From Myceligenerans indicum (GTDB lineage Bacteria > Actinomycetota > Actinomycetes > Actinomycetales > Cellulomonadaceae): a DNA stretch of 64,000 nucleotides. Position numbers and translations under genes: made by a program. Below the pieces are notes generated by a model. That model searched no databases. It had not been told where the DNA came from and saw nothing but the letters and a program-made list of their open reading frames with translations. Location: assembly GCF_016742955.1 (NCBI RefSeq), contig NZ_JABBYC010000006.1:1-64000 (forward strand), read 5' to 3'. Below, in pieces: positions 16,596 to 28,477 of the stretch. Positions within the stretch are counted from its first letter, which is position 1, and each line of letters starts with the position of its first letter.

Positions 16596-18092
16596 TCACC
16601 GGCCCATCGGAGTTGAGCCGTCCACGTCAGGCGACCAGGCCTCCACCAGGTCCTGGCTGCCCAGGGCGATGTCGACCCCCTCGGGCTGAAGGCCTTCCGG
16701 CGTGATCGCAGCAAGCATGGCGTTGTCGGCTCCAGGAATCAGGGCGCGATGGGCTCGCAGCTCGGCGACCTCCTGCGGCGCGATTCTTCCTCCCGGCCGC
16801 CACTTGATGGAACCGACCAGGAGCGGGGTCGAGCGATCGGTACCGACCACATCGACCTCGACATCCGGCTCCCCCTTGCGCGCCCTTCTCCACCACGGAC
16901 TGAACCGCTGGATGCCTGCCAGCCGCTCGTCCGTGGCGGCAAGACGAACCAGCGAGTCGCGCACGAGCGGTTCCACGGAACGGCCGCGCCAGCTCGACCA
17001 GTCGCGGTCGAACCGTGCGACGGCAAGATCGGCGCGGCCGCGCTCGATCTGGTCGAGAGACGATTCCACGTAGCGGTACCAGAACCTCAGGTATGGATCC
17101 GTGATCCGGTAGCGCCGCAGCTTGCTGCTGGGCTTCGCCAGCGCGGGCTGCTCGCGTTCGATCAGCCCCTTGATCTCGGTCAGTATCTTGAGCGCCCGGG
17201 TCGTAGCCGTACGAGCGCTCTGCCCCTCCCCCTCGTTCGTGATCGTTCCCAGGATGTCGTTGAACCCGGGATTGGCGGTCTCGTCCGCGCCAATCGCCGC
17301 CAGGACGCGCGTGGCGTCCTGCGGGCTGGGGAACTCGGCGTCCAGCGTCAGACGAGCCGTGGTGACAAGGGGCGAATAGGGGTCCCGCAAGCCGTCGTGG
17401 ACGTAGTGCTGGACGGTCGCCCTGCCGCTGTCGGCAAGATCGGCCAGCAGGCGCGGGTAGCCGCCGGTTACCAGGGCGGCGTCGATCACCCCTGTCGGTT
17501 CCCAGCCGGGAAGCGCTTGAGCGGCCTCCGCGAGGTTCAGCGCCGGCACCACGAGTGGACGGACGCGACCGAACAACGGCCGATCGTGTTCGGTGAGGCG
17601 CGACATCATCGCGACATCCGAGCCGACGAGCACCAGAAGAACCGGCAACTTCTCCAGCACACGGTCCCACACGACCTGAAGCACGCCTTCGAGCGACGGG
17701 TCCGCGGCCGTCTGCCACGGGAACTCGTCGAGAACGACGACGACCGGTCCGGACCGAGCGGAAACTGCCAGCCGGGTCAGCCAGTCCTCCCAGCTCCTGG
17801 CCGAACTCGATGCGATCAGATCGAGGTCAGGCAGGGGCCTTCGAGACTCGCTCAGCGCACGGTCTGCACCATCGATCTGTTGCCGTATAGCGGCCCCGTA
17901 TCTCCCGGTCGTGAACACATAGGGGACGTCGGCGCTCTGGACGAAGTGTTCCAACAGCGTGGACTTGCCGACCTGGCGACGCCCCCGGACCGCGAGAATC
18001 TGCCCCCTGCCACGCCGACTCACCGCGTCGAGACGCCGCGAGAGGTCGGCCAGGATGCGGTCACGCCCGAAGAACTCACGATCAAGGGTCAC
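16596..18092 (-). CDS. DUF234-type AAA ATPase (archaeal ATPase fold)
   Basis: A 498-residue protein. It has an AAA-like ATPase domain with Walker A GRRQVGKST (about 37-45), Walker B VVVVLDEFPW (about 117-126) and a sensor-like VLVGSDVAMM. A winged-helix stretch follows (about 290-345, ending PSSKLRRYRITDPYLRFWYR). The C-terminal DUF234 region contains EPDVEVDVVG...LLVGSIKW, a pattern like PD-(D/E)xK nucleases with E, D and K kept. Such proteins are frequent in archaea and scattered in bacteria. The role is unknown; defence or DNA maintenance has been suggested for the family, but this cannot be judged here. GTG 18092 overlaps its own GGAG ribosome site. It stands alone between unrelated genes. 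Confidence 0.85.
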   Translation of the reverse strand: MTLDREFFGRDRILADLSRRLDAVSRRGRGQILAVRGRRQVGKSTLLEHFVQSADVPYVFTTGRYGAAIRQQIDGADRALSESRRPLPDLDLIASSSARSWEDWLTRLAVSARSGPVVVVLDEFPWQTAADPSLEGVLQVVWDRVLEKLPVLLVLVGSDVAMMSRLTEHDRPLFGRVRPLVVPALNLAEAAQALPGWEPTGVIDAALVTGGYPRLLADLADSGRATVQHYVHDGLRDPYSPLVTTARLTLDAEFPSPQDATRVLAAIGADETANPGFNDILGTITNEGEGQSARTATTRALKILTEIKGLIEREQPALAKPSSKLRRYRITDPYLRFWYRYVESSLDQIERGRADLAVARFDRDWSSWRGRSVEPLVRDSLVRLAATDERLAGIQRFSPWWRRARKGEPDVEVDVVGTDRSTPLLVGSIKWRPGGRIAPQEVAELRAHRALIPGADNAMLAAITPEGLQPEGVDIALGSQDLVEAWSPDVDGSTPMGR

Positions 18093-18095
18093 TCC

Positions 18096-18108
18096 ATGTA
18101 TGTTACAT
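18096..18108. promoter_or_regulatory. Short palindrome ATGTA-TGT-TACAT upstream of the ATPase gene
   Basis: An exact 5-bp inverted repeat around three bases in an AT-rich patch 4-16 bp upstream of the GTG start, next to the ribosome-binding region. It could be an autoregulatory operator. Low information content. Confidence 0.3.
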
Positions 18109-18192
18109 CCAGCGATCCTTTAGTTGTCCCTCGCAAGCAAGGTCGATCGGCCCTCGCCCTTGTTCGCACCTGTCGCCATCGGCACGCAGAAA

Positions 18193-18226
18193 GGCCCGGA
18201 ACCGCAGAATCCTGCGGTTACGGGCC
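18193..18226 (-). terminator. Intrinsic terminator after nrdF
   Basis: A 14-bp stem with one mismatch (18193-18206 with 18213-18226; core CCGCA/TGCGG), loop GAATCC. Read on the minus strand it is followed by TTTCTG. It lies 38 bp downstream of the nrdF stop and probably ends the nrd operon. Confidence 0.75.
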
Positions 18227-18264
18227 CCTCACCAGCCCTTCCGGGCTACCGGGTCCAAGAGAAC

Positions 18265-19365
<1,101 letters not shown>

Positions 19366-21501
19366 TCAGAGCATGCAGCTGACGCAGTTCTCCACTTCGG
19401 TTCCCTCCAGCGCCATCTGACGCAGACGGATGTAGTACAGGGTCTTGATGCCCTTCTTCCAGGCGTAGATCTGCGCCTTGTTCACGTCACGGGTGGTGAC
19501 GGTGTCCGGGAAGAACAGCGTCAGGCTGAGCCCCTGGTCCACGTGCTGCGTCGCCGCCGCGTAGGTGTCGATGATCTTCTCGTAGCCGATCTCGTACGCG
19601 TCCTGGTAGTACTCCAGGTTGTCGTTCGTCATGTACGGCGCCGGGTAGTAGACGCGACCGAGCTTGCCCTCCTTGCGGATCTCGACCTTGGCCGGCACCG
19701 GGTGGATGGAGGACGTGGAGTTGTTGATGTAGCTGATCGAACCCGTCGGCGGGACCGCCTGCAGGTTCTGGTTGTAGAGACCGTGCTCCATCACCGACGC
19801 CTTGAGAGCCTTCCAGTCCTCCTGCGTGGGGATCCGCACGCCGGCGTCCGCGAACAGCCGCGTCACGCGCCCGGTGGCCGGCTTCCACTCCTGGTCGGTG
19901 TACTTGTCGAAGTACTCCCCGGTCGCGTACTTCGACTCCTCGAACCCGCCGAACGCCTTCCCGCGCTCCTTCGCCAGCCGGTTCGAGGCGGCGATCGCGT
20001 GATAGGCGACCGTGTAGAAGTAGATGTTCGTGAAGTCGACGCCCTCGTCGGAGCCGTAGTAGATGCGCTCACGCGCGAGGTAGCCGTGCAGGTTCATCTG
20101 CCCCAGCCCGATCGCGTGCCCCAGCTCGTTGGCGTGGCGCACCGACGGGACGGACTCGATGCTGGTCTGGTCGCTGACCGCCGTCAGCGCCCGGATCGCG
20201 GTGTCGATCGTGGCACCGAAGTCGGGCGAGTCCATCGCCTTGGCGATGTTCAGCGAGCCGAGGTTGCAGGAGATGTCGCGGCCGACCTCGCTGTAGGACA
20301 GGTCCTCGTTGAAGGTCGAGGCCGTCGAGACCTGCAGGATCTCGGAGCACAGGTTCGAGTGGGTGATACGGCCCGCGATCGGGTTCGCCTCGTTCACCGT
20401 GTCCTCGAACATGATGTACGGGTAGCCGGACTCGAACTGCAGCTCCGCGAGCGTCTGGAAGAAGTCCCGCGCGTTGATCGTGGTCTTGCGGATGCGCTCG
20501 TCCGCCACCAGCTCGTCGTACTTCTCGGAGATCGAGACGTCCGCGAACGGCTTGCCGTAGACGCGTTCGACGTCGTACGGGCTGAACAGGTGCATGTCCT
20601 CGTTCTTCTTGGCGAGCTCGAACGTGATGTCCGGGATGACCACGCCGAGCGAGAGCGTCTTGATACGGATCTTCTCGTCCGCGTTCTCTCGCTTGGTGTC
20701 GAGGAACCGCATGATGTCCGGGTGGTGCGCGTGCAGGTACACCGCACCCGCGCCCTGGCGTGCACCGAGCTGGTTCGCGTAGGAGAACGAGTCCTCCAGC
20801 AGCTTCATCACCGGGATCACACCCGACGACTGGTTCTGGATGTGCTTGATCGGCGCGCCGTGCTCGCGGACGTTGCTGAGCAGCAGCGCCACACCGCCAC
20901 CACGCTTGGACAGCTGCAGGGCGGAGTTGATGCCTCGCGCGATCGACTCCATGTTGTCCTCGATGCGCAGCAGGAAGCACGACACGGGCTCACCGCGCTG
21001 AGCCTTGCCCACATTGAGGAACGTCGGCGTGGCCGGCTGGAACCGTCCCGCGACCACCTCGTCCACGATGTGCTCGGCGAGTGCCTCGTCGCCGTCGGCC
21101 AGACCGAGGGCGACCATGGTCACACGGTCCTCGAAGCGCTCGAGGTACTTGGTCCCGTCGAACGTCTTGAGCGTGTAGGAGGTGTAGTACTTGAACGCGC
21201 CGAGGAAGGTCTCGAACCGGAAGTCCTTGCTGTACGCGCGCTGGAACAGCGCCTTCACGAACGCCCGGGAGTACTTCCCGAGCACCTCGGGGTCGTAGTA
21301 CTCGTGCTCGACGAGGTGGTCGAGCTTGGCCTCCAGCGTCTCGAACTGGACGGTGTTCGGCAGGACGTGCTGCAGGAAGTACTGACGGGCCGCCTCGCGG
21401 TCCTTCTCGAACTGGATCTTCCCGTCCGTGCCGTACAGGTTCAGCATCGCGTTGAGCGCGTGGAAGTCCGGCTGGGTCTCCTCCGGCGCCACCGCGCTCA
21501 C
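19366..21501 (-). CDS. nrdE: Class Ib ribonucleotide reductase, alpha subunit
   Basis: The catalytic subunit that reduces ribonucleoside diphosphates. Motifs include [11 protein letters not shown], the active-site cysteine pair region ([15 protein letters not shown]), the [11 protein letters not shown] loop and the C-terminal redox pair NCVSCML. The start is uncertain. GTG 21501 overlaps the nrdI stop as GTGA (21498-21501) and yields 711 residues, close to known NrdE proteins. An in-frame TTG at 21549 would add 16 residues with a plausible coding sequence. No ATP-cone is present, as expected for class Ib. Confidence 0.96.
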   Translation of the reverse strand: MSAVAPEETQPDFHALNAMLNLYGTDGKIQFEKDREAARQYFLQHVLPNTVQFETLEAKLDHLVEHEYYDPEVLGKYSRAFVKALFQRAYSKDFRFETFLGAFKYYTSYTLKTFDGTKYLERFEDRVTMVALGLADGDEALAEHIVDEVVAGRFQPATPTFLNVGKAQRGEPVSCFLLRIEDNMESIARGINSALQLSKRGGGVALLLSNVREHGAPIKHIQNQSSGVIPVMKLLEDSFSYANQLGARQGAGAVYLHAHHPDIMRFLDTKRENADEKIRIKTLSLGVVIPDITFELAKKNEDMHLFSPYDVERVYGKPFADVSISEKYDELVADERIRKTTINARDFFQTLAELQFESGYPYIMFEDTVNEANPIAGRITHSNLCSEILQVSTASTFNEDLSYSEVGRDISCNLGSLNIAKAMDSPDFGATIDTAIRALTAVSDQTSIESVPSVRHANELGHAIGLGQMNLHGYLARERIYYGSDEGVDFTNIYFYTVAYHAIAASNRLAKERGKAFGGFEESKYATGEYFDKYTDQEWKPATGRVTRLFADAGVRIPTQEDWKALKASVMEHGLYNQNLQAVPPTGSISYINNSTSSIHPVPAKVEIRKEGKLGRVYYPAPYMTNDNLEYYQDAYEIGYEKIIDTYAAATQHVDQGLSLTLFFPDTVTTRDVNKAQIYAWKKGIKTLYYIRLRQMALEGTEVENCVSCML

Positions 21502-21950
21502 GCCGAGAGCGGTACCTGCCGGGGCGGGTTCTGTGGTTGCTGTTGCCAAAATCGTGCCAATCCGTTGCGGACGCGCGTGACGTCCTGCGCTGTGCCCAGG
21601 AGCTCGAAGGCGTACAGGTACGGGACGCCACACTTGGCAGCGATGATGTCCCCGGCGATGCAGTACGCAGCCCCGAAGTTGGTGTTGCCTGCGGCGATGA
21701 CGCCGCGAATGAACGACCGGTTGCGCTCGTCGTTCAGGAACTTGCGAACCTGCCGTGGGACGGCCCCGCCCTCGTTGCCCCCACCGTAGGTGGGGACCAC
21801 CAGGACGTACGGCTCGTCGACCTGCAGGAACCCGTCGGCCGGGCGGAGCGGGATCCGGCGCACCGCCATCTCCAGCTCCTCGAGCCCGAGGCGCTTCACG
21901 AAACGGTGCGTGTTCTCCGAGACGCTGGAGAAGTAGACCAGGGATCCCAT
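21498..21950 (-). CDS. nrdI: NrdI flavodoxin-like protein
   Basis: An FMN protein that supplies the oxidant for assembling the Mn2-tyrosyl radical cofactor of NrdF. Its 150 residues start with [15 protein letters not shown], the flavin phosphate-binding loop. [23 protein letters not shown] and [17 protein letters not shown] follow; these are hallmark NrdI loops. ATG 21950 is used; a GTG directly before it at 21953 is in frame. It is 25 bp after nrdH and coupled to nrdE. Confidence 0.95.
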   Translation of the reverse strand: MGSLVYFSSVSENTHRFVKRLGLEELEMAVRRIPLRPADGFLQVDEPYVLVVPTYGGGNEGGAVPRQVRKFLNDERNRSFIRGVIAAGNTNFGAAYCIAGDIIAAKCGVPYLYAFELLGTAQDVTRVRNGLARFWQQQPQNPPRQVPLSA

Positions 21951-21975
21951 CACTCCGACCCTGCCTTCGCGGGTG

Positions 21976-22218
21976 TCAGGCGACGACCGCCTGCGCGGCG
22001 GCGAGCGCCATGATCCGGTCCGGGCGGAAGCCCGACCAGTGGGTGTCTCCCGCCACCACGACGGGCGCCTGGAGATACCCGAGGCCGCGGACCATCTCGA
22101 GCGCGTCGGTGTCCTGTGTGATGTCGACGACCGAGTACTCGATGCCCTTGCGGTCGAGTGCGCGGTACGTTGCGTCGCACTGGACGCACGCCGGCTTGCT
22201 GTAGACGGTGACGCTCAT
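21976..22218 (-). CDS. nrdH: NrdH glutaredoxin-like electron donor
   Basis: An 80-residue redoxin that reduces NrdE. The active site is CVQC (residues 11-14), the usual NrdH motif. The C-terminal [12 protein letters not shown] segment is the NrdH signature that favours thioredoxin reductase as reductant. ATG 22218 has a strong GGGGAGGGG ribosome site 6 bases upstream. First gene of the nrdHIEF operon; two NrdR-like boxes lie 98-144 bp upstream. Confidence 0.96.
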   Translation of the reverse strand: MSVTVYSKPACVQCDATYRALDRKGIEYSVVDITQDTDALEMVRGLGYLQAPVVVAGDTHWSGFRPDRIMALAAAQAVVA

Positions 22219-22265
22219 GCCCGCCCCTCCCCTTGGATGCCGATGACCTCGAAGAACACCGGTGG

Positions 22266-22283
22266 AACTACACCGATGTGGTT
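22266..22283. promoter_or_regulatory. Imperfect palindrome AACTACA-N4-TGTGGTT in the nrdH leader
   Basis: One mismatch between the arms (22266-22272 and 22277-22283). The right arm TGTGGTT is identical to that of the distal NrdR-like site. It may be a degenerate extra site or an mRNA hairpin upstream of nrdH. Confidence 0.3.
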
Positions 22284-22315
22284 TGCGCGGAGCCGTGCTT
22301 GCCCCGCTACGGAAA

Positions 22316-22331
22316 ACACTACACCTAGCGT
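22316..22331 (-). promoter_or_regulatory. NrdR box-like site, proximal
   Basis: ACACTACACCTAGCGT matches the general NrdR box pattern ACACWATATCTWGTGT at 12 or 13 of 16 positions. Its centre is 31 bp from that of the second site, the spacing typical of paired NrdR boxes. It lies about 98 bp upstream of nrdH. Confidence 0.7.
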
Positions 22332-22346
22332 CTGACACCTGCTCGA

Positions 22347-22362
22347 CAACCACATCTTGTGG
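22347..22362 (-). promoter_or_regulatory. NrdR box-like site, distal
   Basis: CAACCACATCTTGTGG matches the NrdR pattern at about 11 of 16 positions. It sits in a perfect 8-bp inverted repeat, CAACCACA-TCT-TGTGGTTG (22347-22365). Paired with the proximal box, it probably lets ATP/dATP-loaded NrdR repress nrdHIEF. Confidence 0.7.
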
Positions 22363-22365
22363 TTG

Positions 22366-22677
22366 ACACCGGCCACGGACCGGCGCGGCGTCTACACCCG
22401 ATCGCCGGATTCCGCTCGCCGACCATGGTGTCACGGGGATCCGCCGACACCCCGGAGGCGCCTCCCGGAAGCCCGCGGGCCGCCCGTCCGGGCCCGTCAC
22501 ACGCTGCTCGGCAACGACACACCGGGACCCGTCGGAGCCCCCGCACGGGACGCACGGACGGCCTGCCCGACAGGGAGCGACACCCGGAGTCGTGCCCGAC
22601 AAAAAGGACTAACCGCCCGCCAACACCAGGCGAATCCGAGTTGAACTCCCGGCGTGTCGCACCTGCCTGGGCGTGTC
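22366..22677. other. Intergenic region without supported gene
   Basis: This stretch lies upstream of the NrdR-like boxes and after the end of the serine hydrolase gene. Short open frames occur on the plus strand (e.g. 22357-22644) but lack a ribosome site and normal composition. Nothing else is recognised. Confidence 0.6.
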
Positions 22678-24123
22678 TCACTCCAGAGGGGCCGGCCGCC
22701 ATCCACCCGCCCCACCGGGCAGGTCGGCATCCGGATCGTACGGCATCCGCGTGAAACAGAACGTGCCGACGTCGAGCGCGACGACCGTGCCGTCGCGCTC
22801 GACCGGCACGAGTCGCTCCCCCAGCCAGTACCCGCCGTCGACGCCGGTCCAGGGCCCGCCACCAGGTCGCGTGAACGCCGTCCCCCGCCCCCCCTCGTCC
22901 GCCGACCGCAGGACGAGGCGCCCCGGCCCCTCCAGGCTCACCGTGAACGGAGCCGGACCCCAGTACCAGGTGCCGAGCACGTCGAGCGGAACCTCGCCAC
23001 GGTCCTGCGACGCGCCGTGGCCCGGAGGGCCCTCGCCGACCGGGCGCCCCACGTGCCCGGGCTCGTCCCGCATCACCCGGAGGAACGGTCCGCCACCGCC
23101 GAATCCGGCCGTCGACGACCCGCAGACCGCCACGACGTCGCCCGAGACCGGGTCGGCACGCAGGTCCGCCGTGAAGCCCGGCACCGAGCCACCGTGACCG
23201 ACCGTCCGGACGTCGCCGTCCTGCCGCACGCGCACCCCCAGGCCGTGGGAGGTCTCCCACGGCCCTCCGCCGGGCCCGGCATCGTCCGCGACGACACGCG
23301 GCACCGCCATGAGCTCCCGCAGCTCGCGCGACAGCACGAGGCCGTCCGCCGCGACGTCCGGCCCCCGGCCCGTCAGCCACATGCCGAAGCGCACGAGGTC
23401 GGCCGCCGTCGACCACACCTCGCCCGCGGGACCCAGGGCGCCGTAGGCGGCCACGGGCTCGTCGTGCACGAGCCCGGCGTGTGGGTGCACCGCGTACCCC
23501 GTGACGGCCGGCCCGGCCGGCGCACGGCCGGTCGCGGTCATCCCGAGCGGCGTCCACAGCTCCTGGCGCAGCACTTCGTCCCACGCGCGCCCGCGGTGCA
23601 CCTCGACCAGCCTGCCCAGCACCGCGAAGCCCGTGTTCGAGTAGTGGTAGCGGTCGCCCGGATCCCAGAGCGGCTGCGGGGCGGACGCGACCAGGTCCTC
23701 CCACGGCCCGTGGCCGGCGCGCTCCCACCACGGACCCGGAGGCTCCGCCGGCAGCCCGCTCGTGTGCGTCAGGAACTGGCGTACCGTCGCATCGCCGGCG
23801 GGCGCGTCCGGGACGTGCGTGCCGATCGGGTCCGGGAGCGCCACGCGCCCCTCCTCCACGAGCCGGAGCACGGCGACGGCGACCATCGGCTTGGTGATCG
23901 ACCCGATGCGGAAGGCATGGCCGGGTGTCGCCGGCTCACCGGGCGCACCGTCCGCGTCCGCCGGCTCGCCGGCGTGCGGCCCGGCAGGAAGGCTCGCGCT
24001 TCCCACGGCCCCTTCCCAGACGAGCTCGCCGCCACGCCCGGCCGCGGCGGCGAGCGCCGGGACCCGGGAGTGGCGGCGGGCACGGTCCAGGAGCTCGTCG
24101 AGCGCGGGCGCGAGGTCGTTCAT
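22678..24123 (-). CDS. Beta-lactamase-fold serine hydrolase (class C/esterase type)
   Basis: A 481-residue protein of the beta-lactamase-related (PF00144) group. The catalytic motif SITK has Ser75 and Lys78, the second motif is YSN (161-163), and the third is HGG in TVGHGGSVPG. No signal peptide is seen, which suggests a cytoplasmic esterase or peptidase rather than a secreted beta-lactamase. A roughly 110-residue C-terminal domain (PLDVLGTWYWGPAPFTV...) is the lipocalin-like extension seen in many such esterases. It follows the GH1 gene on the same strand after 107 bp that contain a small hairpin. Substrate unknown. Confidence 0.88.
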   Translation of the reverse strand: MNDLAPALDELLDRARRHSRVPALAAAAGRGGELVWEGAVGSASLPAGPHAGEPADADGAPGEPATPGHAFRIGSITKPMVAVAVLRLVEEGRVALPDPIGTHVPDAPAGDATVRQFLTHTSGLPAEPPGPWWERAGHGPWEDLVASAPQPLWDPGDRYHYSNTGFAVLGRLVEVHRGRAWDEVLRQELWTPLGMTATGRAPAGPAVTGYAVHPHAGLVHDEPVAAYGALGPAGEVWSTAADLVRFGMWLTGRGPDVAADGLVLSRELRELMAVPRVVADDAGPGGGPWETSHGLGVRVRQDGDVRTVGHGGSVPGFTADLRADPVSGDVVAVCGSSTAGFGGGGPFLRVMRDEPGHVGRPVGEGPPGHGASQDRGEVPLDVLGTWYWGPAPFTVSLEGPGRLVLRSADEGGRGTAFTRPGGGPWTGVDGGYWLGERLVPVERDGTVVALDVGTFCFTRMPYDPDADLPGGAGGWRPAPLE

Positions 24124-24188
24124 TCTGGAAGGTTACCGACGCACGACGATCGCGCGAGGACCACGACCACCCGCCGCCCGGCATCGGG

Positions 24189-24203
24189 CCCGCCCCAGGC
24201 GGG
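24189..24203 (-). terminator. Small GC hairpin between the GH1 and serine hydrolase genes
   Basis: CCCGCC-CCA-GGCGGG, a 6-bp perfect stem with a 3-base loop, about 30 bp downstream of the GH1 stop. It may limit read-through. Weak evidence. Confidence 0.35.
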
Positions 24204-24230
24204 ACCCCGGGTGCGGCCGGTCCGCCGGCA

Positions 24231-25676
<1,446 letters not shown>

Positions 25677-25817
25677 GTGTGTCTCCGTGAAATCGATGTC
25701 GAACTTCTTCGTCGGGCAGCGGCATCGCCGTCGTCGATGTCGGCCACCGGATCTATCGTCACCCGCGACCGCCGGAGGGGGAAACCGGCTGGCGGGGATG
25801 GAGGTGTGCGGGTATCT

Positions 25818-25833
25818 TCGAACATGTTTACGA
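25818..25833 (+). promoter_or_regulatory. SOS-box-like sequence upstream of a small gene
   Basis: TCGAACATGTTTACGA compared with the actinobacterial LexA box TCGAAC-N4-GTTCGA: the left half is exact and the right half matches 4 of 6. It overlaps a TATCTT -10-like hexamer (25813-25818) and ends 25 bp before the start of the 79-residue gene. LexA control is a hypothesis. Confidence 0.4.
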
Positions 25834-25858
25834 CAGCGGGGCGATGGAGGGGTGCAGG

Positions 25859-26098
25859 ATGTCAGCAGTGGAGGCGGCCCTGGCCGCGGCGATCGACGCG
25901 ATTCTGACCACACCGATGGTGACCTACCGGCACGCGGAGGCCACGCACCCGCCGCGTTCCGGCTTCGGCACCCGGTACGACGTGGTCGTGCCTCCGGAGC
26001 CCCTGCACGTGCCCGCCGGTCCCCCGCGGCCGGCGGGCGCCCCGGCCCGTGCCGCCGTGCTCCGTGGTGGCACGGACCTGGACGCACCGGCCGGATAG
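25859..26098 (+). CDS. Small hypothetical protein, 79 residues
   Basis: A short gene on the plus strand between two minus-strand glycosidase genes. ATG 25859 has a strong ribosome site GGAGGGG (25846-25852) with 6-base spacing, and codon third positions are GC-rich as in real genes here. The N-terminus (MSAVEAALAAAIDAILTTP) is helical and amphipathic; the rest is Pro-rich (VVVPPEPLHVPAGPPRP). There is no signal peptide, membrane segment or known motif. It converges on the GH31 gene with 20 bp between stops. The SOS-like box upstream hints at DNA-damage control. Confidence 0.6.
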   Translation: MSAVEAALAAAIDAILTTPMVTYRHAEATHPPRSGFGTRYDVVVPPEPLHVPAGPPRPAGAPARAAVLRGGTDLDAPAG

Positions 26099-26118
26099 GC
26101 GGCACGCGCTCCGGAGGG

Positions 26119-28422
26119 TCACCCGGCCACGGGGATCACCACCTCGCCGGGACCCTCCGCGCGGGCGCCACGACCGGCGACCTCGACTCCCCATCCGGCG
26201 GGCGCGTCGGTGGAGCTCACGTTCACCGTGTCGCCGGTCCGCCGCACGGTGAACCGCGCGGGCCGCCCGGTCCCGCCTGGCACGACGACCTCGCGCTCGT
26301 ACCCGTCGGGGAGCTCGAAGCAGTGCAGCGTGACGCCCTCGGCCCAGGCGTAGTCCGGCCGGTGGTCGTGCGCGCCCACCGGGACGACCGCGCCCGGCCG
26401 AGCGAGCAGTGGCAGAGAGTCGAAGCCGTGCTCCTCGGTGACCCACCGTGAGCCGCGGACCGTCGCGGGCGCCGTGTCGGCGGGGCCGTCGGCGAGCGCC
26501 GGGAGCAGCGGGCTCCACTCCCCCTCGGGCAGGTAGTAGCTCACCCGCCCGTCGGAGCGGAACACCGGTGCCACGAGCAGGCTGTCGCCGAGCATGTACT
26601 GGGTGTCGACGGTGGCGGCCGCGGGGTCGCCCGGGAACTCCAGCACCATGGCGCGCATGACGGGAGTGCCGTCGCGGTCCACCTGGGCGGACGCCTGGCC
26701 GAGGTACGGCATGAGTGACATCTTCAGCCGGGTGAACCGGCGCAGCACGCTGACGACCTCGTCGTCGAACGCCCAGGGCACGCGGTAGGAGTCGGATCCG
26801 TGCAGACGCGAGTGCGAGGAGAGCAGGCCGAACGCGGTCCACCGCTTGAACACCGCCGGATCCGGCGTGCCCTCGAACCCGCCGATGTCGTGGCTCCAGT
26901 AGCCGAACCCGGACAGTGACAGCGACAGGCCGCCGCGCAGGGACTCCGCCATGGACACGAACGTGGACTCGCAGTCACCGCCCCAGTGCACGGGGAAGGA
27001 CTGTCCGCCTGCGGTCGCGGACCGCGCGAACAGCACGGCCTCCCCGCGCCCGCGCTCCTGCTCGAGCAGGTCGAAGACCGCCTGGTTGTACAGCTGGGCG
27101 TAGTAGTTGTGCATGCGCTGCGGGTCGGACCCGTCGTGCCAGACGACGTCGGTGGGGACACGCTCCCCGAAGTCCGTCTTGAAGCAGTCCACGCCCTGGT
27201 CCAGCAGCACGCGCAGCTTGCCCTGGTACCAGGCGACGGCGTCGGGGTTGGTGAAGTCGACCAGCGCCATGCCGGCCTGCCACTTGTCCCACTGCCAGAC
27301 GTCGCCGTCCGGGGTGGTCACCAGGTAGCCCTTCTCAGCGCCTTCGCGGAACAGGTGGGAGCGCTGGGCGATGTAGGGGTTGATCCACACGCAGACCTTC
27401 AGCCCGCGGTCGTGCAGCCGGGCCAGCATCCCCTCGGGGTCGGGGAACGTGGCCGGGTCCCAGACGAAGTCGCACCAGTGGAACTGGCGCATCCAGAAGC
27501 AGTCGAAGTGGAACACCGACAGCGGGATGTCACGCTCGGCCATGCCGTCGATGAAGCTGGTGACGGTGGCCTCGTCGTAGCTCGTGGTGAAGGAGGTGGA
27601 GAGCCACAGGCCGTAGGACCAGGCCGGGACGACGGCGGGCCGTCCCGTGAGGGACGTGTAGCGCCGCAGGATGTCGGCCGGGGTGGGCCCGTGGATCACG
27701 TAGTACTGGAGCGACTGGCCCGGAACCGAGAACTGGGTGCGGCTGACGACCTCGGTTCCCACCTCGAACGACACCCGCTCGGGGTGGGCCACGAACACGC
27801 CGTAACCGCGGTCGGTGAGGTAGAACGGCACGTTCTTGTAGGCCAGCTCGCTCGCCGTGCCCCCGTCCTCGTTCCAGATGTCGATGCTCTGGCCGTTCTT
27901 CACGAACGCGCCGAACCGCTCGCCGAGACCGTAGACGTGCTCGCCGACGCCGAGACCGAGCTGCTCGTGCACGAAGTCGCCCTCGGGGGTCGTCGCGACG
28001 CCGATGCTCCGGGCGGAGGAGGTGGTGAGCACCTCTCCGTCGGCCACGAAGTCGACCTGCCACGGGCCGTCCGTGGCGACACGGGCGGTGAGGCCGCCCG
28101 AGGTGAACTCGGCGGGGCCGTCGCCCAGGGTGTCGGGTGTGACGATCTTGACCACCGCCGGCTCCCGGTGGACCGCGAAGTGCGGCCCGGGATCACGGCG
28201 GCCCTGGTGGTGCTCGATGCGCACGCCGATCACGTCGTCGGCCGGGGCGTCGAACGTCACGGTCACGACCGGACGGTTGAGGGTGTCGCCACGCCGGGTG
28301 ATCGGCGCGGTCGGCGCGTACACGGTGAGCGTGTCCGCGCCGGCCTCCACCGCGTCGACGTCGCGCGGGCGAAGCATGTCGACGCCGGGTCGAAGCTCCC
28401 AGTAGCCGTCGGTGAATCTCAT
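26119..28422 (-). CDS. GH31 alpha-xylosidase (YicI type)
   Basis: A 767-residue cytoplasmic retaining enzyme that removes terminal alpha-xylosyl residues, e.g. from xyloglucan oligosaccharides or isoprimeverose. The nucleophile is D417 in CFKTDFGERVPTD and the acid/base D483 in WGGDCEST; these align one residue off E. coli YicI D416/D482. The FDCFWM motif (Cys308-Phe309-Trp310) matches the YicI residues linked to xylosidase rather than glucosidase specificity. It is last in the operon GH42-SBP-permease-permease-GH31, 55 bp after the permease gene. Confidence 0.93.
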   Translation of the reverse strand: MRFTDGYWELRPGVDMLRPRDVDAVEAGADTLTVYAPTAPITRRGDTLNRPVVTVTFDAPADDVIGVRIEHHQGRRDPGPHFAVHREPAVVKIVTPDTLGDGPAEFTSGGLTARVATDGPWQVDFVADGEVLTTSSARSIGVATTPEGDFVHEQLGLGVGEHVYGLGERFGAFVKNGQSIDIWNEDGGTASELAYKNVPFYLTDRGYGVFVAHPERVSFEVGTEVVSRTQFSVPGQSLQYYVIHGPTPADILRRYTSLTGRPAVVPAWSYGLWLSTSFTTSYDEATVTSFIDGMAERDIPLSVFHFDCFWMRQFHWCDFVWDPATFPDPEGMLARLHDRGLKVCVWINPYIAQRSHLFREGAEKGYLVTTPDGDVWQWDKWQAGMALVDFTNPDAVAWYQGKLRVLLDQGVDCFKTDFGERVPTDVVWHDGSDPQRMHNYYAQLYNQAVFDLLEQERGRGEAVLFARSATAGGQSFPVHWGGDCESTFVSMAESLRGGLSLSLSGFGYWSHDIGGFEGTPDPAVFKRWTAFGLLSSHSRLHGSDSYRVPWAFDDEVVSVLRRFTRLKMSLMPYLGQASAQVDRDGTPVMRAMVLEFPGDPAAATVDTQYMLGDSLLVAPVFRSDGRVSYYLPEGEWSPLLPALADGPADTAPATVRGSRWVTEEHGFDSLPLLARPGAVVPVGAHDHRPDYAWAEGVTLHCFELPDGYEREVVVPGGTGRPARFTVRRTGDTVNVSSTDAPAGWGVEVAGRGARAEGPGEVVIPVAG

Positions 28423-28477
28423 GGCTGATACCTCGCTTGATCGTGGTCGGGGTCGTGGTCCAACGGGCCGGACGCGG

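Noticed and set aside
22357..22644. 95-residue plus-strand frame upstream of nrdH
   Set aside because: Starts inside the NrdR-like palindrome, has no ribosome site and random-looking composition.
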